Part shown: positions 1 to 9,891 of the stretch, one piece after another | Position numbering within the stretch: the first letter of the stretch is position 1 | Layout of the letters: each line of letters begins with the position of its first letter | Assembly (NCBI GenBank): GCA_009746045.1 | Contig: RPFO01000132.1 | Coordinates: 606,590 to 670,589, forward strand | Length of the DNA: 64,000 nucleotides | Source of the DNA: Mesostigma viride | Lineage: Eukaryota > Streptophyta > Mesostigmatophyceae > Mesostigmatales > Mesostigmataceae | Direction of reading: 5' to 3' | Notes under the pieces: generated by a model | The model's database searches: none | Seen by the model: only the letters and a program-made list of their open reading frames with translations | Told to the model about the DNA's origin: nothing | Translations under genes and position numbers: made by a program

Positions 1-9
1 CGTGCGCGT

Positions 10-372
10 TTGAGAGCAAAATCCTTGCACGCATGGGCCTTCTTGGTGACCGCCCACCGCCTCCCCCGCGCGCGGGGTAAGGCAGGGGCGCCTCCGCTTC
101 TTCTCATCTTTGAGAGCCCAGCGGACAAGATTTCGTTTCTCAGACGCCGCAAGCGGCTTGAGAAGACTCACTTACTGTGGACGACGACTTGACCCTGGCG
201 CAGCAACAATGGCGACGGGAGCTATGGCCCGGACCTACCTCCAGCTCCGGCAGACCAAGGCGGGCCAGCCGGTGTACTGGAACTGAGGGGGCGGCCATCT
301 ACGTCGGCCACAAGCCCTGCATGGCACGCGACCCCCTCGACCACTGCGGCCCCAGCAACTCCAGAAGCCCCA
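10..372 (+). pseudogene. ORF1p remnant of family A retroelement
   Basis: This is the 3' part of the ORF1 gene that is better preserved at 47446-48270. Recognisable pieces are the segment ADKISFLRRRKRLEKT, the motif DDDLTLAQQQ in another frame, and the end around 'VGHKP'. The layout (an RRM-like segment followed by a basic C-terminal segment with a DDLT motif) is that of LINE-1 type ORF1 RNA-binding proteins. Relative to the other copy it carries several 2-4 bp insertions, for example near 283, 322 and 376, which break the frame. It is therefore a dead copy, and it is cut by the window edge. Strong similarity between the copies is seen directly; the ORF1p assignment is from family knowledge. 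Confidence 0.75.
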
Positions 373-845
373 GCCTAGGGGATTCAATACAGCAGCAGTA
401 GTGTAGAATAGTTAGACAGTGGCCTTGTACATGCCCGCCTACTACAGGCACTATACCAGCTGAGGCCTAGCCTTTTTAGTCATGTACATCATGTGTGCCT
501 ATGATGAGCCACCCTCCAGATGATGCCTAGCTTTATTTTATTAATATGCAGTGCCCATGCAGGGAGTCACTCTCTGCTGAGAAGCCATGCCCTAGCTCTT
601 GTATAGCTATGCTGATCTTCCCCACCTATGACGGGCTCCCTGGTGTTACACCGAGACTCTGGGTGGTGCAGGTGCCCTAGTGCACCTAGAGCAAGTGTTG
701 TTTACATTCCCACCCTTGCAGGAAGTAGCTTAGAATGTATTATAGATAGGCCATATGCCCCTTCTCTGGGCTAATATGTGCTACAGATACTCCCAACGGA
801 GACTCATGTTCCTAATTAATTAATTAATTAATCCCCTCTCTCTCC
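373..845 (+). mobile_element. Family A 3' untranslated tail with terminal hairpin and TTAA tail
   Basis: Non-coding 3' part of the family A element, almost identical to 48300-48745. Landmarks are the block ending 'cctactacaggcac', the 'gcaggtgccctagtgcacct' segment and 'cccttgcaggaagtagctta'. It ends in ACTCC-CAAC-GGAG followed by repeated TTAA, the 3' end seen at most copies of this family. Confidence 0.8.
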
Positions 846-849
846 CTTC

Positions 850-1115
850 TTTGGACTGCCATGCACTGAGGACAAGACGCGGTGGCAGTCCAGATTGTCA
901 AGGCGCAAACGCCAGCCCCTGTGGGCAAGCCACCTCCCAAGAGGAGGAGGCGTTTTGATGAGTAGTGAAGTTAGGCTTTGCTAGACTAGATAGCTTATTA
1001 GAGTTAGGTTAGTTCGATTACGCGGCTTCCTCCACCCCACCATGGATCAATCATGGAATATGTGCTACATGATCTCCCAATGGAGGCATGTTATAATTTA
1101 ATTTAATTTAAATTT
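850..1115 (+). pseudogene. Family C 3' end: basic C-terminus of an unknown ORF
   Basis: Codons 891-965 read QIVKAQTPAPVGKPPP, then a run of arginines and FDE before a stop. The same C-terminus occurs on the minus strand at 3091-3205, and a relative (AQV.EDN..PPPVGK) at 3990-4060 and 52735-52880. The encoded end is proline-rich and strongly basic. I do not recognise the family. A short frame slip just before 891 makes this copy a remnant. The 3' part ends in CTCC-CAAT-GGAG and AT-rich repeats, like families A and B. Confidence 0.55.
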
Positions 1116-2148
1116 ACCTCCAGCTCCGGCAGACCAAGGCGGGCCAGCCGGTGTACTGGAAGGGGGCGGCCATCTACGTCGGCCACAAGCCGGCTGGCAC
1201 GCAAACCCCGCAACCACCGCGGCCCCAGCGACTCCAGACGCCCCAGCTTAGGGGAATACAGCAGCAGTAGTGTAGAATAGTTAGACCGTGGCCTTGTACA
1301 TGCCCGCCTACTACAGGCACTATACCAGCTGATGCCTAGCATTTTTAGTAGTCATGTACATGTGTGCCTATGCTGTGCCACACTCCAGATGATGCCTAGT
1401 AGCTTTATTTGACGCTATTGGCGAGAAACCGGTCCACGCAAGGAGACTGGGCCTCGGAGATCGACCCCAAAATTAAATTTTACTAGTGCAATCGACAGAT
1501 CTCTCCAAGGGAATTCCAAATCTGCCCTCGGGTATTTGAAAGTCCTTTTCCGACCGGAGGTGATAGACTTGTTATGAGACTGGCAAAAATGGCTCAAACG
1601 TCATTCTCTTACGCCAAGTAAGCCATAGTCGAGTATGGCAAGTACGAGGTAGGGTGGTCTGATCTCAAGTATAAGTTGCGCAATCGATAGATCTCGGTGA
1701 GCCGGGCAGTCAGGATCTGCCATGGAAAAGCCGAACCTTGGTCCAAAATGGAAGGTAGGTTTCGAAATCGGTCGGAATCCGATACATTTTGGGCAAAAAA
1801 ATAATTAATTCGCCAAAAGGTACCTTTCTGCTACCGTGGACCGGTTTCTCGCCAATAGCGTTATTTAGTTATGCTCACGCCCATGCAGAGAGCTGCTCTC
1901 TGCTGAGATGCCACGCTCTAGCTTTTGTATAGCTATGCTGATCTTCCCCCCCATGCATGACAGGCTCCCCCTTAGCTGCTGGGCATAGCTTAATAGAGCA
2001 TGCATGGGGCTGCAGGTGCCCTGGGGCACCTAGAGCAAGTGTCGTTTATACATTCCCACCCTTGCAGGAAGTAGCTTAGAATGTACTACAGTACTGTATA
2101 GTAGGCCATATGCCCGTTCTCTGGGCTATGTGCTATACATATACTCGG
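1116..2148 (+). mobile_element. Second family A 3' fragment, split by a MITE
   Basis: The last ~150 bp of ORF1 plus the whole tail. It is interrupted at 1412-1861 by a MITE and terminated at 2149-2156 by insertion of an RLE retrotransposon fragment. The sequence resumes after the MITE at 'ttatttagttatgctcacgcccatgcag'. Confidence 0.75.
1412..1861. mobile_element. 450-bp MITE with 27-bp perfect TIRs
   Basis: The terminal inverted repeats start ACGCTATTGGCGAGAAACCG and are identical over 27 bp (1412-1438 and 1835-1861). The element lies inside the tail of a family A copy. There is no coding capacity. Flanking 'tattt' on both sides may be part of a target duplication, but one base is out of register, so the superfamily is left open. 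Confidence 0.8.
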
Positions 2149-2156
2149 TTTTCCCC

Positions 2157-2768
2157 CACGCGAACATCCGGTCCGAGGATGCGGATGGCGCTGCCTTCTA
2201 TTCCCCCAACCACCGGCCTGACATCGTGGTGCTGGACTTTGAGGGGGGTGGCCGGCATCTGCATGCTTATCGACGTAACTTTCGGTGGCGCAGCCCTTGG
2301 CTCTTAGCCACGTGGCTGCATGGGCCTCCCTCACGGCAGGTTACACGGCGGACCGGGCGGAGCGGGCCAAGCTCCTGGCCTACGGCGACGTCGGGCACCA
2401 TCGTGTGGTGCCCTTTGTCCTGGAGGAGTTTGGGGCCATGGGGCCCCTGACCTCCGCCTTCTTCAAGGAGTGTTGCCGGCTCCGGGAGGACCGGCTGGAC
2501 CTGGAGGGCCAGCGGGCCTCATGGTCGGCGCGGACCTGGACGTCATATTGGCGTCAGCGCTTGTCGGTGGCGCTGACTCGGGCCATGGCTGACATCATGC
2601 TCCGCCGTACGCGGGCTGATTTTGCGGTGCAGCAGGGCTATTAGGTTCCTCCCGTTAGGAGTTTCCATTGGTCTTATCGTAGTATAGAGATTTGACATGG
2701 CTCTGTATAGAGGTTTATAGCTGGGCGTTTGCTTTGGTTTGAGTGATTTCACTCTGCTGTAAGTAATT
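2157..2768 (+). pseudogene. 5'-truncated RLE retrotransposon copy with 8-bp TSD
   Basis: Nearly identical to the 3' end of the element at 55099-59795 (starting at its position ~59180) and carries the HRPDIVVLDFEGGG part of the restriction-like endonuclease. It is flanked by ATATACTC on both sides (2149-2156 and 2769-2776), a target-site duplication. This shows a 5'-truncated insertion by target-primed reverse transcription into the tail of a family A element, just before its hairpin. Three 3-4 bp insertions (near 2259, 2278 and 2316) break the frame while substitutions are few. Confidence 0.85.
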
Positions 2769-2850
2769 ATATACTCCCGACTATAATCATATACTCCCGA
2801 CTATAATCATATACTCCCGACGGAGTTATGTGCCTAATTAATTAATCCCA
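2769..2850 (+). repeat. Triplicated 3' hairpin module of family A
   Basis: A ~21-bp unit (atactcccgactataatcat) is present twice and then completed as ACTCC-CGAC-GGAGT before 'tgcctaattaatt'. The hairpin loop is CGAC rather than CAAC here. Confidence 0.7.
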
Positions 2851-3090
2851 TGTATACCCCTCCCACTGAGGACTTATGCTCACGTGACGCAGTCACGTGT
2901 CTATTAATTAATTAATTAGTTAACTCCGTTGGGAGTATTTAAAAAATAAATAAATTATAACATAACTCCGTGGGAAGATCATGTAGCGCACGAATTCCCT
3001 TGCTTGATGCATCCATGGATGGAGGTGAGCGAAGCCGCGAATTACCCTAACTAAGCTGACTCTAAGCTAATCAAGAAAATCCTAACTGCT
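2851..3090. other. Retroelement tail debris
   Basis: Contains a short palindromic stretch (cacgtgacgcagtcacgtg, 2882-2900), an inverted TTAA tail with hairpin (2903-2941, minus orientation) and a second partial minus-strand hairpin near 2968. No coding potential seen. Confidence 0.5.
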
Positions 3091-3205
3091 CTATTCAGCA
3101 AAGCGCCCCTTCCTCCTGAGGGGGGGGGGCTTGCCCACAGGGGCTGGCGTGTGGGCCTGGACAATGGTCTGCCACCTCTTCGTCTTCTTGTTCTGCATAG
3201 CAGTC
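3091..3205 (-). pseudogene. Family C C-terminal remnant, minus strand
   Basis: On the minus strand the frame reads KKTKRW, then IVQAHTPAPVGKPPP and a G/C homopolymer. It matches the plus-strand copy at 850-965. The C-run at the end breaks the frame. Confidence 0.5.
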
Positions 3206-3224
3206 CAAGAAAGAGAGAGGGAGG

Positions 3225-3610
3225 AAATTAATTAATTAATTAATTAAACTCGTGCTCCCGTTGGGGAGCGCCCGGTCACGGAGCACCGGAGTGCTTTTAT
3301 TCCGGGGCCTTTTGTGTGCACAACAGGAAGGAAGGGCAGAGACCCCCTTTCTCCTTCATGCCAGAGGCATGCCACAGCTGCAATCGGACATGATAAACGA
3401 TCCGGCAAGATCTGTGGGTGCAATAAGACCCATGTGAGCATATCATAACAAGGATCTATAGCGTGGGCAAGCAATCTGAGCACAGCCAGGACGTAGCATG
3501 GCTGTACAAGGACTAAGCTAAGGCTATGGCTGGTTGTGTACCGTGTGTTGGCGGTGCACGTGACTAGGTATGGCACAGCTATAGGCAAACATTCTAGGCA
3601 TGGCTGATGA
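3225..3610 (-). mobile_element. Family B retroelement 3' end, copy 1
   Basis: In minus orientation the element ends in CTCCC-CAAC-GGGAG, then cacgagt and a (TTAA)n tail at 3225-3247. The body (to about 3605) is 80-90% similar by eye to 4160-4540. No convincing ORF. Confidence 0.65.
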
Positions 3611-4090
3611 TGGTCAATTTTCCATCCATATGGGATACGGCGGCGCTGCTCACGTCCACAAGGAGGACTTGTACCTAGGCATGCCACTTTTATCACCAGG
3701 CACCAGCACCATCAAGCAGCGGCGCCTGCAGCTAGTAGGACACTTAGCTCACAGCCTCGCACCATGCAACCAGGTAGACACCTCACGTACGTGGCGGCCT
3801 CCGCAGGGCTGCGACCAGCTCAGCCTGCATGACAGGCACCTCCTCACGTGGGAGGGGCCCAGCATTGATTGCTACATAGACGCCACAAGGCCCGCACTCT
3901 CAAAGTCTGAGCAGCTAGAAGAGGACATGGGGGGGGCTACTGTGTAGTAGGCCTCTCCGTGCTTTGGAAAAAGACTATGAACAAGGCCAAGTGGGCTCAG
4001 GTTGTAGAGGACAACGACCCCCCTCCAGTGGCGAATCGAAGCGCCTGCGTGTTTGCAAACGGCGGGAAGCATGCTGTAGGCAAGACCCCT
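3600..4090 (+). pseudogene. Family C ORF, longest copy, frameshifted
   Basis: An ATG-started frame runs from 3600 to 3947 and ends at a G-run (3930-3935). In the next frame the same protein appears to continue as GLSVLWKKTMNKAKWAQV, EDNDPPPV, to a stop near 4075. The second part matches the minus-strand copy at 52735-52880 (GLSVIWKKMMDKAKWAQV). The function is unknown. The conserved part is a Trp/Lys-rich segment followed by a Pro-rich basic end. The frameshift lies in the homopolymer, so it could be decay or sequencing error. Confidence 0.45.
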
Positions 4091-4139
4091 AGGGTCTAGG
4101 GCACAATAGAACTGATATAGTAGGATTGTTTTTGTACCT

Positions 4140-4540
4140 AGATAGAATTAATTAATGAATTATTAATTAAACTCGTGCTCCCGTTGCATGGGGAGTCACG
4201 CAGCACCGGAGTGCTTTTAATCCCTGTGTGTGCACAACAGGAAGAAAGGGCAGAGACCCCCTTTCTCCTTCATGCCAGAGGCATGCCACAGGAGCAATCG
4301 GACACGATATACGACGGATCCAGCAAGTTCTGTGGGTGCAATAAGACCCGTGTGAGCATATCATAGCAAGGAACGTGGGCAAGTAAGCTGATCATATGTA
4401 GCCAGGACGTAGCATGGCTCAGGTACTGAACTAGGGCTAAGCTAGGGCTATGGCTGGTTGTGTACCGTGCGTTAGCGGTGCACGCGTGACTAGGTATGGT
4501 GGCTCGGCTATAGGCAAACATTCTAGGCATGGCTGCCATG
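4140..4540 (-). mobile_element. Family B retroelement 3' end, copy 2
   Basis: Same structure as copy 1, with the TTAA tail at 4147-4168. The hairpin loop is disrupted by a 4-bp CATG-type insertion (ttgCATGgggag). Confidence 0.65.
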
Positions 4541-5048
4541 GGCCGGGGGCGCCGTTTCGACTACCCATTGGGACCTGGCTTGAGGCGGAGGTATTCAGGC
4601 CACAGGTCGCGTCGCTGCTGCTGAGCGGGGCTCAGGTCGTCGTCCAGCGTACGTCCAGGTGAGGTAGTGCAACCTCTTGCGACTAGAAAGGAACCGTTGC
4701 ATGCTTGTCCTCAGGGGAGGGGAATTGAGCAGAACTGGTGGGGGGGCCACCTTGTCCCCTGAGTGGGGAATTAAGGCGGTGGCCCCCGCGCAGTTCTACC
4801 TCACCTACCAGGCCCATGAGGGTAAGAAGCTGCATCATTGGTCCTTGAGCTCGTCGGCGAGGGTGGTAACTTGACGTCTCACCTGGCTTCTGGGGGAAAC
4901 GACGCAGCACCACTCGGCATTCCGCGGCGAGCGCGGTCGGTGGCCTCCCTTCCGAGTTTTGCCTGGCGAAGGTCGACCTCAAGCTCCTGGAGTTTCGTAG
5001 CGATGGCGTCTGCAGTCGAGGCGGTCGCTCAGACCGCAGCAGGTCCAC
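4541..5048 (-). pseudogene. Possible 5' coding part of a family B element
   Basis: On the minus strand one frame gives an Ala/Arg-rich, coiled-coil-like stretch (ATKLQELEVDLRQAKLGREA) near 4935-4995, with stops on either side. It lies directly upstream (minus sense) of the family B body, so it could be the decayed N-terminal part of that element's protein. No family recognised. Confidence 0.3.
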
Positions 5049-5049
5049 G

Positions 5050-5100
5050 TAATTAATTAATTAATTAATTAAGCTCGTGCTCCCCCGTTGGGAGCAGGTC
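5050..5100 (-). mobile_element. Family B tail, copy 3
   Basis: TTAA tail (5050-5072) followed in minus sense by gctcgtgctccc and the hairpin. It is the third family B tail in the same orientation within 1.9 kb. Confidence 0.5.
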
Positions 5101-5180
5101 CATGATGTAGGAGTGCGGCGAGAGGCTATCATATATGCCGGCCGGTTGGGCTGCCGGGGCTGCGATGGTGGTCAAACGTG

Positions 5181-5290
5181 AAAGTTATGAGCTCCACCGT
5201 AAGCCATGGCTACCTCCTTAGTTATGAGCTCCACCGTCAGCCACGAGCCACGAGGTAGCCATGGCTGACGGCGGAGCTCAGAACTTTTGC
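5181..5290. repeat. Imperfect inverted repeat
   Basis: Arms of about 36 bp ('agttatgagctccaccgtaa' and its complement around 5253-5290) separated by ~35 bp, with a partial third copy of one arm between. Could fold into a hairpin. No gene seen between 5100 and 5430 apart from this. Confidence 0.6.
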
Positions 5291-5435
5291 GTCTGAGCCC
5301 CAAACTCCGTCAGATCACTCGCAACCGATGCATCTTTTCTAGGCGCATCTGCTACTATCAACAGTTACAGCTGTAACGCAGTATTGTGACCAGCCTGCAG
5401 CTATTACGCGAACTGATATAATTCCCGAAGCTATT

Positions 5436-6830
5436 ATGTCGAACAAACGCGCCTTGACGAATCGCAGTTTGGAAGCTGCGATGAGCCAAGCAAATACGCC
5501 TGCAGCTTCGGCTGCAGCTTCGCCTCCCGGCCTCGCAGGCAACGGTGACCCTAGCCAAGCGTTAGTGGTTCACTCCTCCGCGGCCTCGCCATCGGCATCG
5601 CCAGACCCTAAACGCAGCCGCTCATCAGTCCTTTCCACGCGAACCGCGTTTTAAGTTCCATTCCAGTTCCATGCCGACGAGCGCAACTGGTACGACATTT
5701 CCCCGGCAACTGCTATGCATAGCATTTTCTTCGGGGACTACGCCTCACTTCTTGAGCTGTGCCTCCACCTTTAATTACGACATCCACCGCCTCCTGGAAT
5801 ATGACGGCATGAATTTTAAGCAGAGCCGTGACCTGCTGCTGACGGGCATGTACCACCGGCCCGAGCTTCAGCACATGCTTCTCTGTTCCCTGCTGACGAA
5901 GTCTGACGGCGAGATCTGGGCCCCCACCATCTCCGCAGCCGCATACCGCTCCATCATCACGGAAGCCTTCCAGCAGCACGTGACCCCCCTTGCCGCAGAT
6001 GTGGCGGCAATGGGCGGCACGCTGGCTGCTGAGCTCCCTCACATTTCCACCACCGTCACCTCCACCTCCACCCTCCTCGCCTCCACCTCCACTGCCACCT
6101 CCACCTCCACCGCCGACATCAAAGCCCAGCTCCTCGCCATCGACTGGTCAGCGTCTCCAGGACACCGCCATCGCAATCGAATGCCTGCAGAACACCGCCG
6201 GCATCACCGCCCAGTCGGTGAAGGATATCGCTGCCCAGCCGGCCTCTGCTGGCCCTTAAGCGGCGACGCCCCTCCCACCCAGACATGGGCGGACCTGCTC
6301 AAGCACCACGCCACCTCCACCACCTCCACCATCGCGGCACATCTTAAACAGCAAGCCCTCGACCTCCGCGAGGAGGCCGACCGCACCTAGCGCAGCCACA
6401 ACGTCATAGTCAAGAACTTCGACCAGCCGGCAGGTGAGGACTCGACGACTCTTCTTGCGGCATTTAAGCGCAACATTTTTGCCCCCATGCACATTACAGT
6501 TGGTGAGCTGCACATGTCCGACGGCTGTTCGCCTCCCCCGCGCGCGGGGTAAGGCTTGCCCGGCACCCGTGCTCCTCACCTTTAAGTACATGGCGGACAA
6601 GCTGTTGTTTCTTAAAAACCGCAAGAAGCTCTCGGGGACTCACTTAACACGCTGGACGACGACCTGACCCTGGCCCAGCAACAACGGCGACGCGAGCTAT
6701 GGCCGACCTACCTCCAGATACGGCAAAGCGCAGGGGAAAAACCGGTATACTGGATCGAGGGGGGACGTCATCCACGTCGACCACAAGCCCTGGCAGGCAC
6801 CCCCGGCCACCTCAGCAAACCCAGTCTAGG
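5436..6830 (+). pseudogene. ORF1p gene of family A, most 5'-complete copy
   Basis: The copy has an ATG at 5436 (MSNKRALTNRSLEAAMSQAN) and a Ser/Pro-rich start stopped at 5654. A new frame from ~5760 reads NYDIHRLLEYDGMNFKQSRD and continues through a Thr/Ser-rich coiled-coil region to 6390. The RRM-like C-terminal part is in a third frame (6434-6667), and the DDLTLAQQQRRRELWPTYLQ segment follows near 6660-6710. Compared with the copy at 47225 it reaches further 5' but has more frame breaks. It would encode a LINE-1 ORF1-like RNA-binding protein: coiled coil, RRM, then C-terminal domain. No ORF2 follows. Confidence 0.65.
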
Positions 6831-7038
6831 AAATATAGCAGTAGTGTAGATTAGTAAGGCTTAGCCTACCACGCGGCCCCAGCGCATGTGCGCCCATAAT
6901 GGCCCCCATGGATAAGGCCTTTAGAATTTAATAGCCACGCCATGCCTATAATCGGACCCCCCATGGATGTTGCACTGAGAATTCAGCCATGCTATGCCTA
7001 TGCAGAGAGATGCTCTCTGTCGAGAAGCCATGCCCTAG
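6831..7038 (+). mobile_element. Family A tail, truncated
   Basis: Diverged tail ending at 'gccatgccctag', where the Penelope-like element begins. The last ~250 bp of the normal tail are missing. Confidence 0.5.
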
Positions 7039-9323
7039 TATAGCCGTCGCCTCCGGCGCTTACAGCGCACGCATTTGTCGCTTACCAACTCCACTCGCCC
7101 ACACCCCGAAAGCACCCGTCGCGTCATTTATGCCATTTACAACCGCAGGTACCCTCAGCGTATCTACGTTGGCCAGACGCAACGGGATGCCTGGACGCGT
7201 TTTCAGGAACATGTCCGAGCGGCACGCCGCCTTCATATTGGCCGCCCTGCCGCCAACGACGACACCCCCCTACATGGCGCCATGGCCCAATACGGGTGGT
7301 GGGATTGGCGAGTCGTACCCTTGGAACATGTCCCCGGCACCTTTACCGGCGCAGCTTTTCGCAAAGCCGCAGGGCATCGGGAAACGTTTTGGAAACGAAT
7401 GTTACATGCATTTCTGCCCCACAGTTTTTGCATTGAAGGCAAGAGCTTCAAAGCTCGGTCTCGCCGCCGCCCGCCTCCCCCCGTCCCCGCCCTCTTATGT
7501 TCATCCGTGCCTGGCGTCTGAAGCACAATCTCCACCCATATCGCCCCTATCCCCCCAGCGTCACCCCTGCTGCCCCTCCACCTTCCACACTGTCATGTGT
7601 CCACCGATCCTTCCCTTTACTCCACCAGTCTCCGCTGCTTACGTCACATGTCTCGGCTTATGCAACGCGGCAACTTTCATGCATCCTATCTCGAAGCCTG
7701 CAGCTTGAAGAAGCTTGCCAGCTTACACATTGCCGTCGGGTCGTGCTCCCCAGCTGATCTGCAAGTCCCCCGCTCCCATGCCACTAGTCTGCGAGGCCTT
7801 CTCTCACGTATCATTCGGCACCGTGTCAATGGGAATGCAGATGCACTGCGTCCGCGCCGTTTACTGATCTTACCTTTCATTCATGCTGCGATGGATGAGC
7901 TGTGTTTGCCACACATTCTGCCAATTTGCCGCAAGTGCAGGCTGCGATGCCGCTCGTGGTGCGCAACACTTTCGGCACTCCCATTGCCGCCTGGCATTAC
8001 TCTCCCACCTTGGGACAAATGGTTTTCAGCAATTAACGGGAAGGTCAGCCGCGATACAACGCCCACTGAGCTGGCCACCATCTTGGCAGGGCCCTGCCCC
8101 TGCCAACAACAACGGTATTTCAAGTACCTTGATCCCACCTCACAGCACGTCATGACCGCTGACCTCAGCATCCTGCCGAGCCACACGCTTGTAGACCTTT
8201 TTGCCAAAGGCACCAAGTTTCGGCCGTGGGTCCAGCGCACGTGTGCCAAAGAGGTGAATGCAATGCTCTCAACATCACTGCGCAAATTCTGCAATGCCAT
8301 GTGCACGGACCTACCGCTTGCTCCCCTTGCCATGGAACCGTGGTTTCGCGCCGTCATTCACGAATGCAATGCACGTCTCACCAGGCTTGATTACCGTCTC
8401 CGGCAGGTCCACCGCACCACCTGGCTCAACACCACAGATAAAGCACTTCTTGACCACTTCAAGCAGGACTTCATCATCACGTGTGTTGACAAGAGTGCCA
8501 ACAACTTTGCTTTTATATGCAAGAAGCACTACCTTGCTACTTTGCAACACGAGTTGGCGTCCAGCCCTACCTATATTCAGCGTGCACAGTCCACCGCCAG
8601 TATCACTGCTGCTCATCGGGCTTTTCTGCACAGCCAAAACATTGTTGCTCGGGCATTCCTTAAGCGGCAGCGACGCGCCACCACCACTACGTTCCCATAT
8701 CTGTATCTCACTCGTAAGCTGCACAAAACTCCTGTTGCTTTGCGCACCATTGCTGCGTCGCATTCAGCCCCACTGATGCCTCTCTCGAAACTCATCTGCC
8801 ATGCTTTGAATGCTCTTCTCCCCGAAGCCAATGCATTATGGGTGGAGGTGCTGTCGAATGCCGGGTATGAATGCGCTGGTAGTTGGATCGTCATAGACTC
8901 AGCCCAAGTACGCCTACGCCTTGCCGCCCTTAGTATAGCCGTTCGAAGACAGCAGCAGAGAAGCGTATACCTATGCCCATAGCCACCTATGATTTCACCA
9001 CTCTATATACCACACTAGATTCAGTGCACGATTTGAAAGCTCGTTTAGATAGCCTCCTTACTCGTCTGTATGCACGTAGGCCTCACGGGCGCAACCACCT
9101 GCACGTGCGTGTTTCTCAGACCAAGCTCACGGCAACGTGGCTCTCAGGGATTACGGCAGGTGCTATCGTGCGGGATGCTTATAATTATATTATCACGAAG
9201 GCTGACCTTGTTCATTGGATCTCTTATCTTGTTGATAACACCTTCATTTGTTTTGCGGGCAATGTATACCAACAAGCTATCGGCATCCCTATGGGCACTA
9301 ACTGTGCCGGGCTCCTTGCAAAC
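7039..9323 (+). pseudogene. Penelope-like element, 5' part: GIY-YIG nuclease fused to reverse transcriptase
   Basis: A GIY-YIG nuclease (7090-7440) is followed by a Penelope-type reverse transcriptase. In the nuclease, VIYAIYNRRYPQRIYVGQTQ holds the two signature tyrosines; downstream come an H-x-R helix, a LH..M..YG segment and RETFWKR. The RT continues in the same frame (7522-8980) after a single in-frame TGA at 7519-7521. RT landmarks are VDKSANNFAFICKKHY, YLYLTRKLHKTP, then after a frame slip near 8950-8975 DFTTLYTT and AIGIPMGTNCAGLLAN. The 5' end is not defined: no ATG precedes the GIY-YIG domain after the stop at 7036. The frame is broken at 9324 by a Mutator-like element and resumes after it. 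An N-terminal GIY-YIG domain is the layout of the Chlamys/Naiad group. Confidence 0.85.
9315..9323. repeat. 9-bp target-site duplication, left copy
   Basis: CTTGCAAAC, repeated exactly at 16550-16558 on the other side of the Mutator-like element. It lies inside codons of the Penelope-like RT (…GLLAN). Confidence 0.9.
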
Positions 9324-9533
9324 GGAAGCGCATAATTTGGCTCTGATGACACAAACTCTAGTGCGGGGGTGAGTGCGGGGTTCCGGGACACCACCGCACT
9401 AAGTCCGACGCGCCTGCCCAGGCCACGCCGCGCCGGACCGGCACACGAGTTACGCGGGAAAAAAGGGCCTGCCGCGCCAATTACTGTAGGACTTGGCTAA
9501 TTTCTTTGTTGACTACAAGCGCAGTCAGGGATG
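9324..9533. repeat. MULE left terminal inverted repeat
   Basis: About 210 bp, the near-exact reverse complement of 16344-16549. It includes the GC-rich block around 9400-9480. Confidence 0.9.
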
Positions 9534-9891
9534 ATAAAACGTAGCAATGGCGGACATGTTAGGGTGATGCTCGGCTTAGGGACAGTGGACATGTTTGAGT
9601 GATTGCTCGCCAGACTCGAGCTCGCTGGCATACACGTCCGTGGCACCCTCGGCATTTAGCTGGGTTGACGCAAATCCTTGTACTGTTTACTGGTGTGTGC
9701 GATAATAAAGGAATGGTTATGCACGACATCTAAATGCGAATATCACACAAAAACTGGTTCCTGGAATTCTCGCGAGCTGCGCGGTGTATGACTGGCGCTT
9801 TCCGTTTTTAATTTGCTTCTCGCCTTTTGTGCTCCAAACAGGGGGGTCGTTTACATCCACTGCAACAAAGTGCTCGTGACCTCCAGCTTTC

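Noticed and set aside
3244-3696. 150-residue minus frame in family B
   Set aside because: Not conserved in frame in the second copy (4167-4539), where the similarity is only at DNA level.
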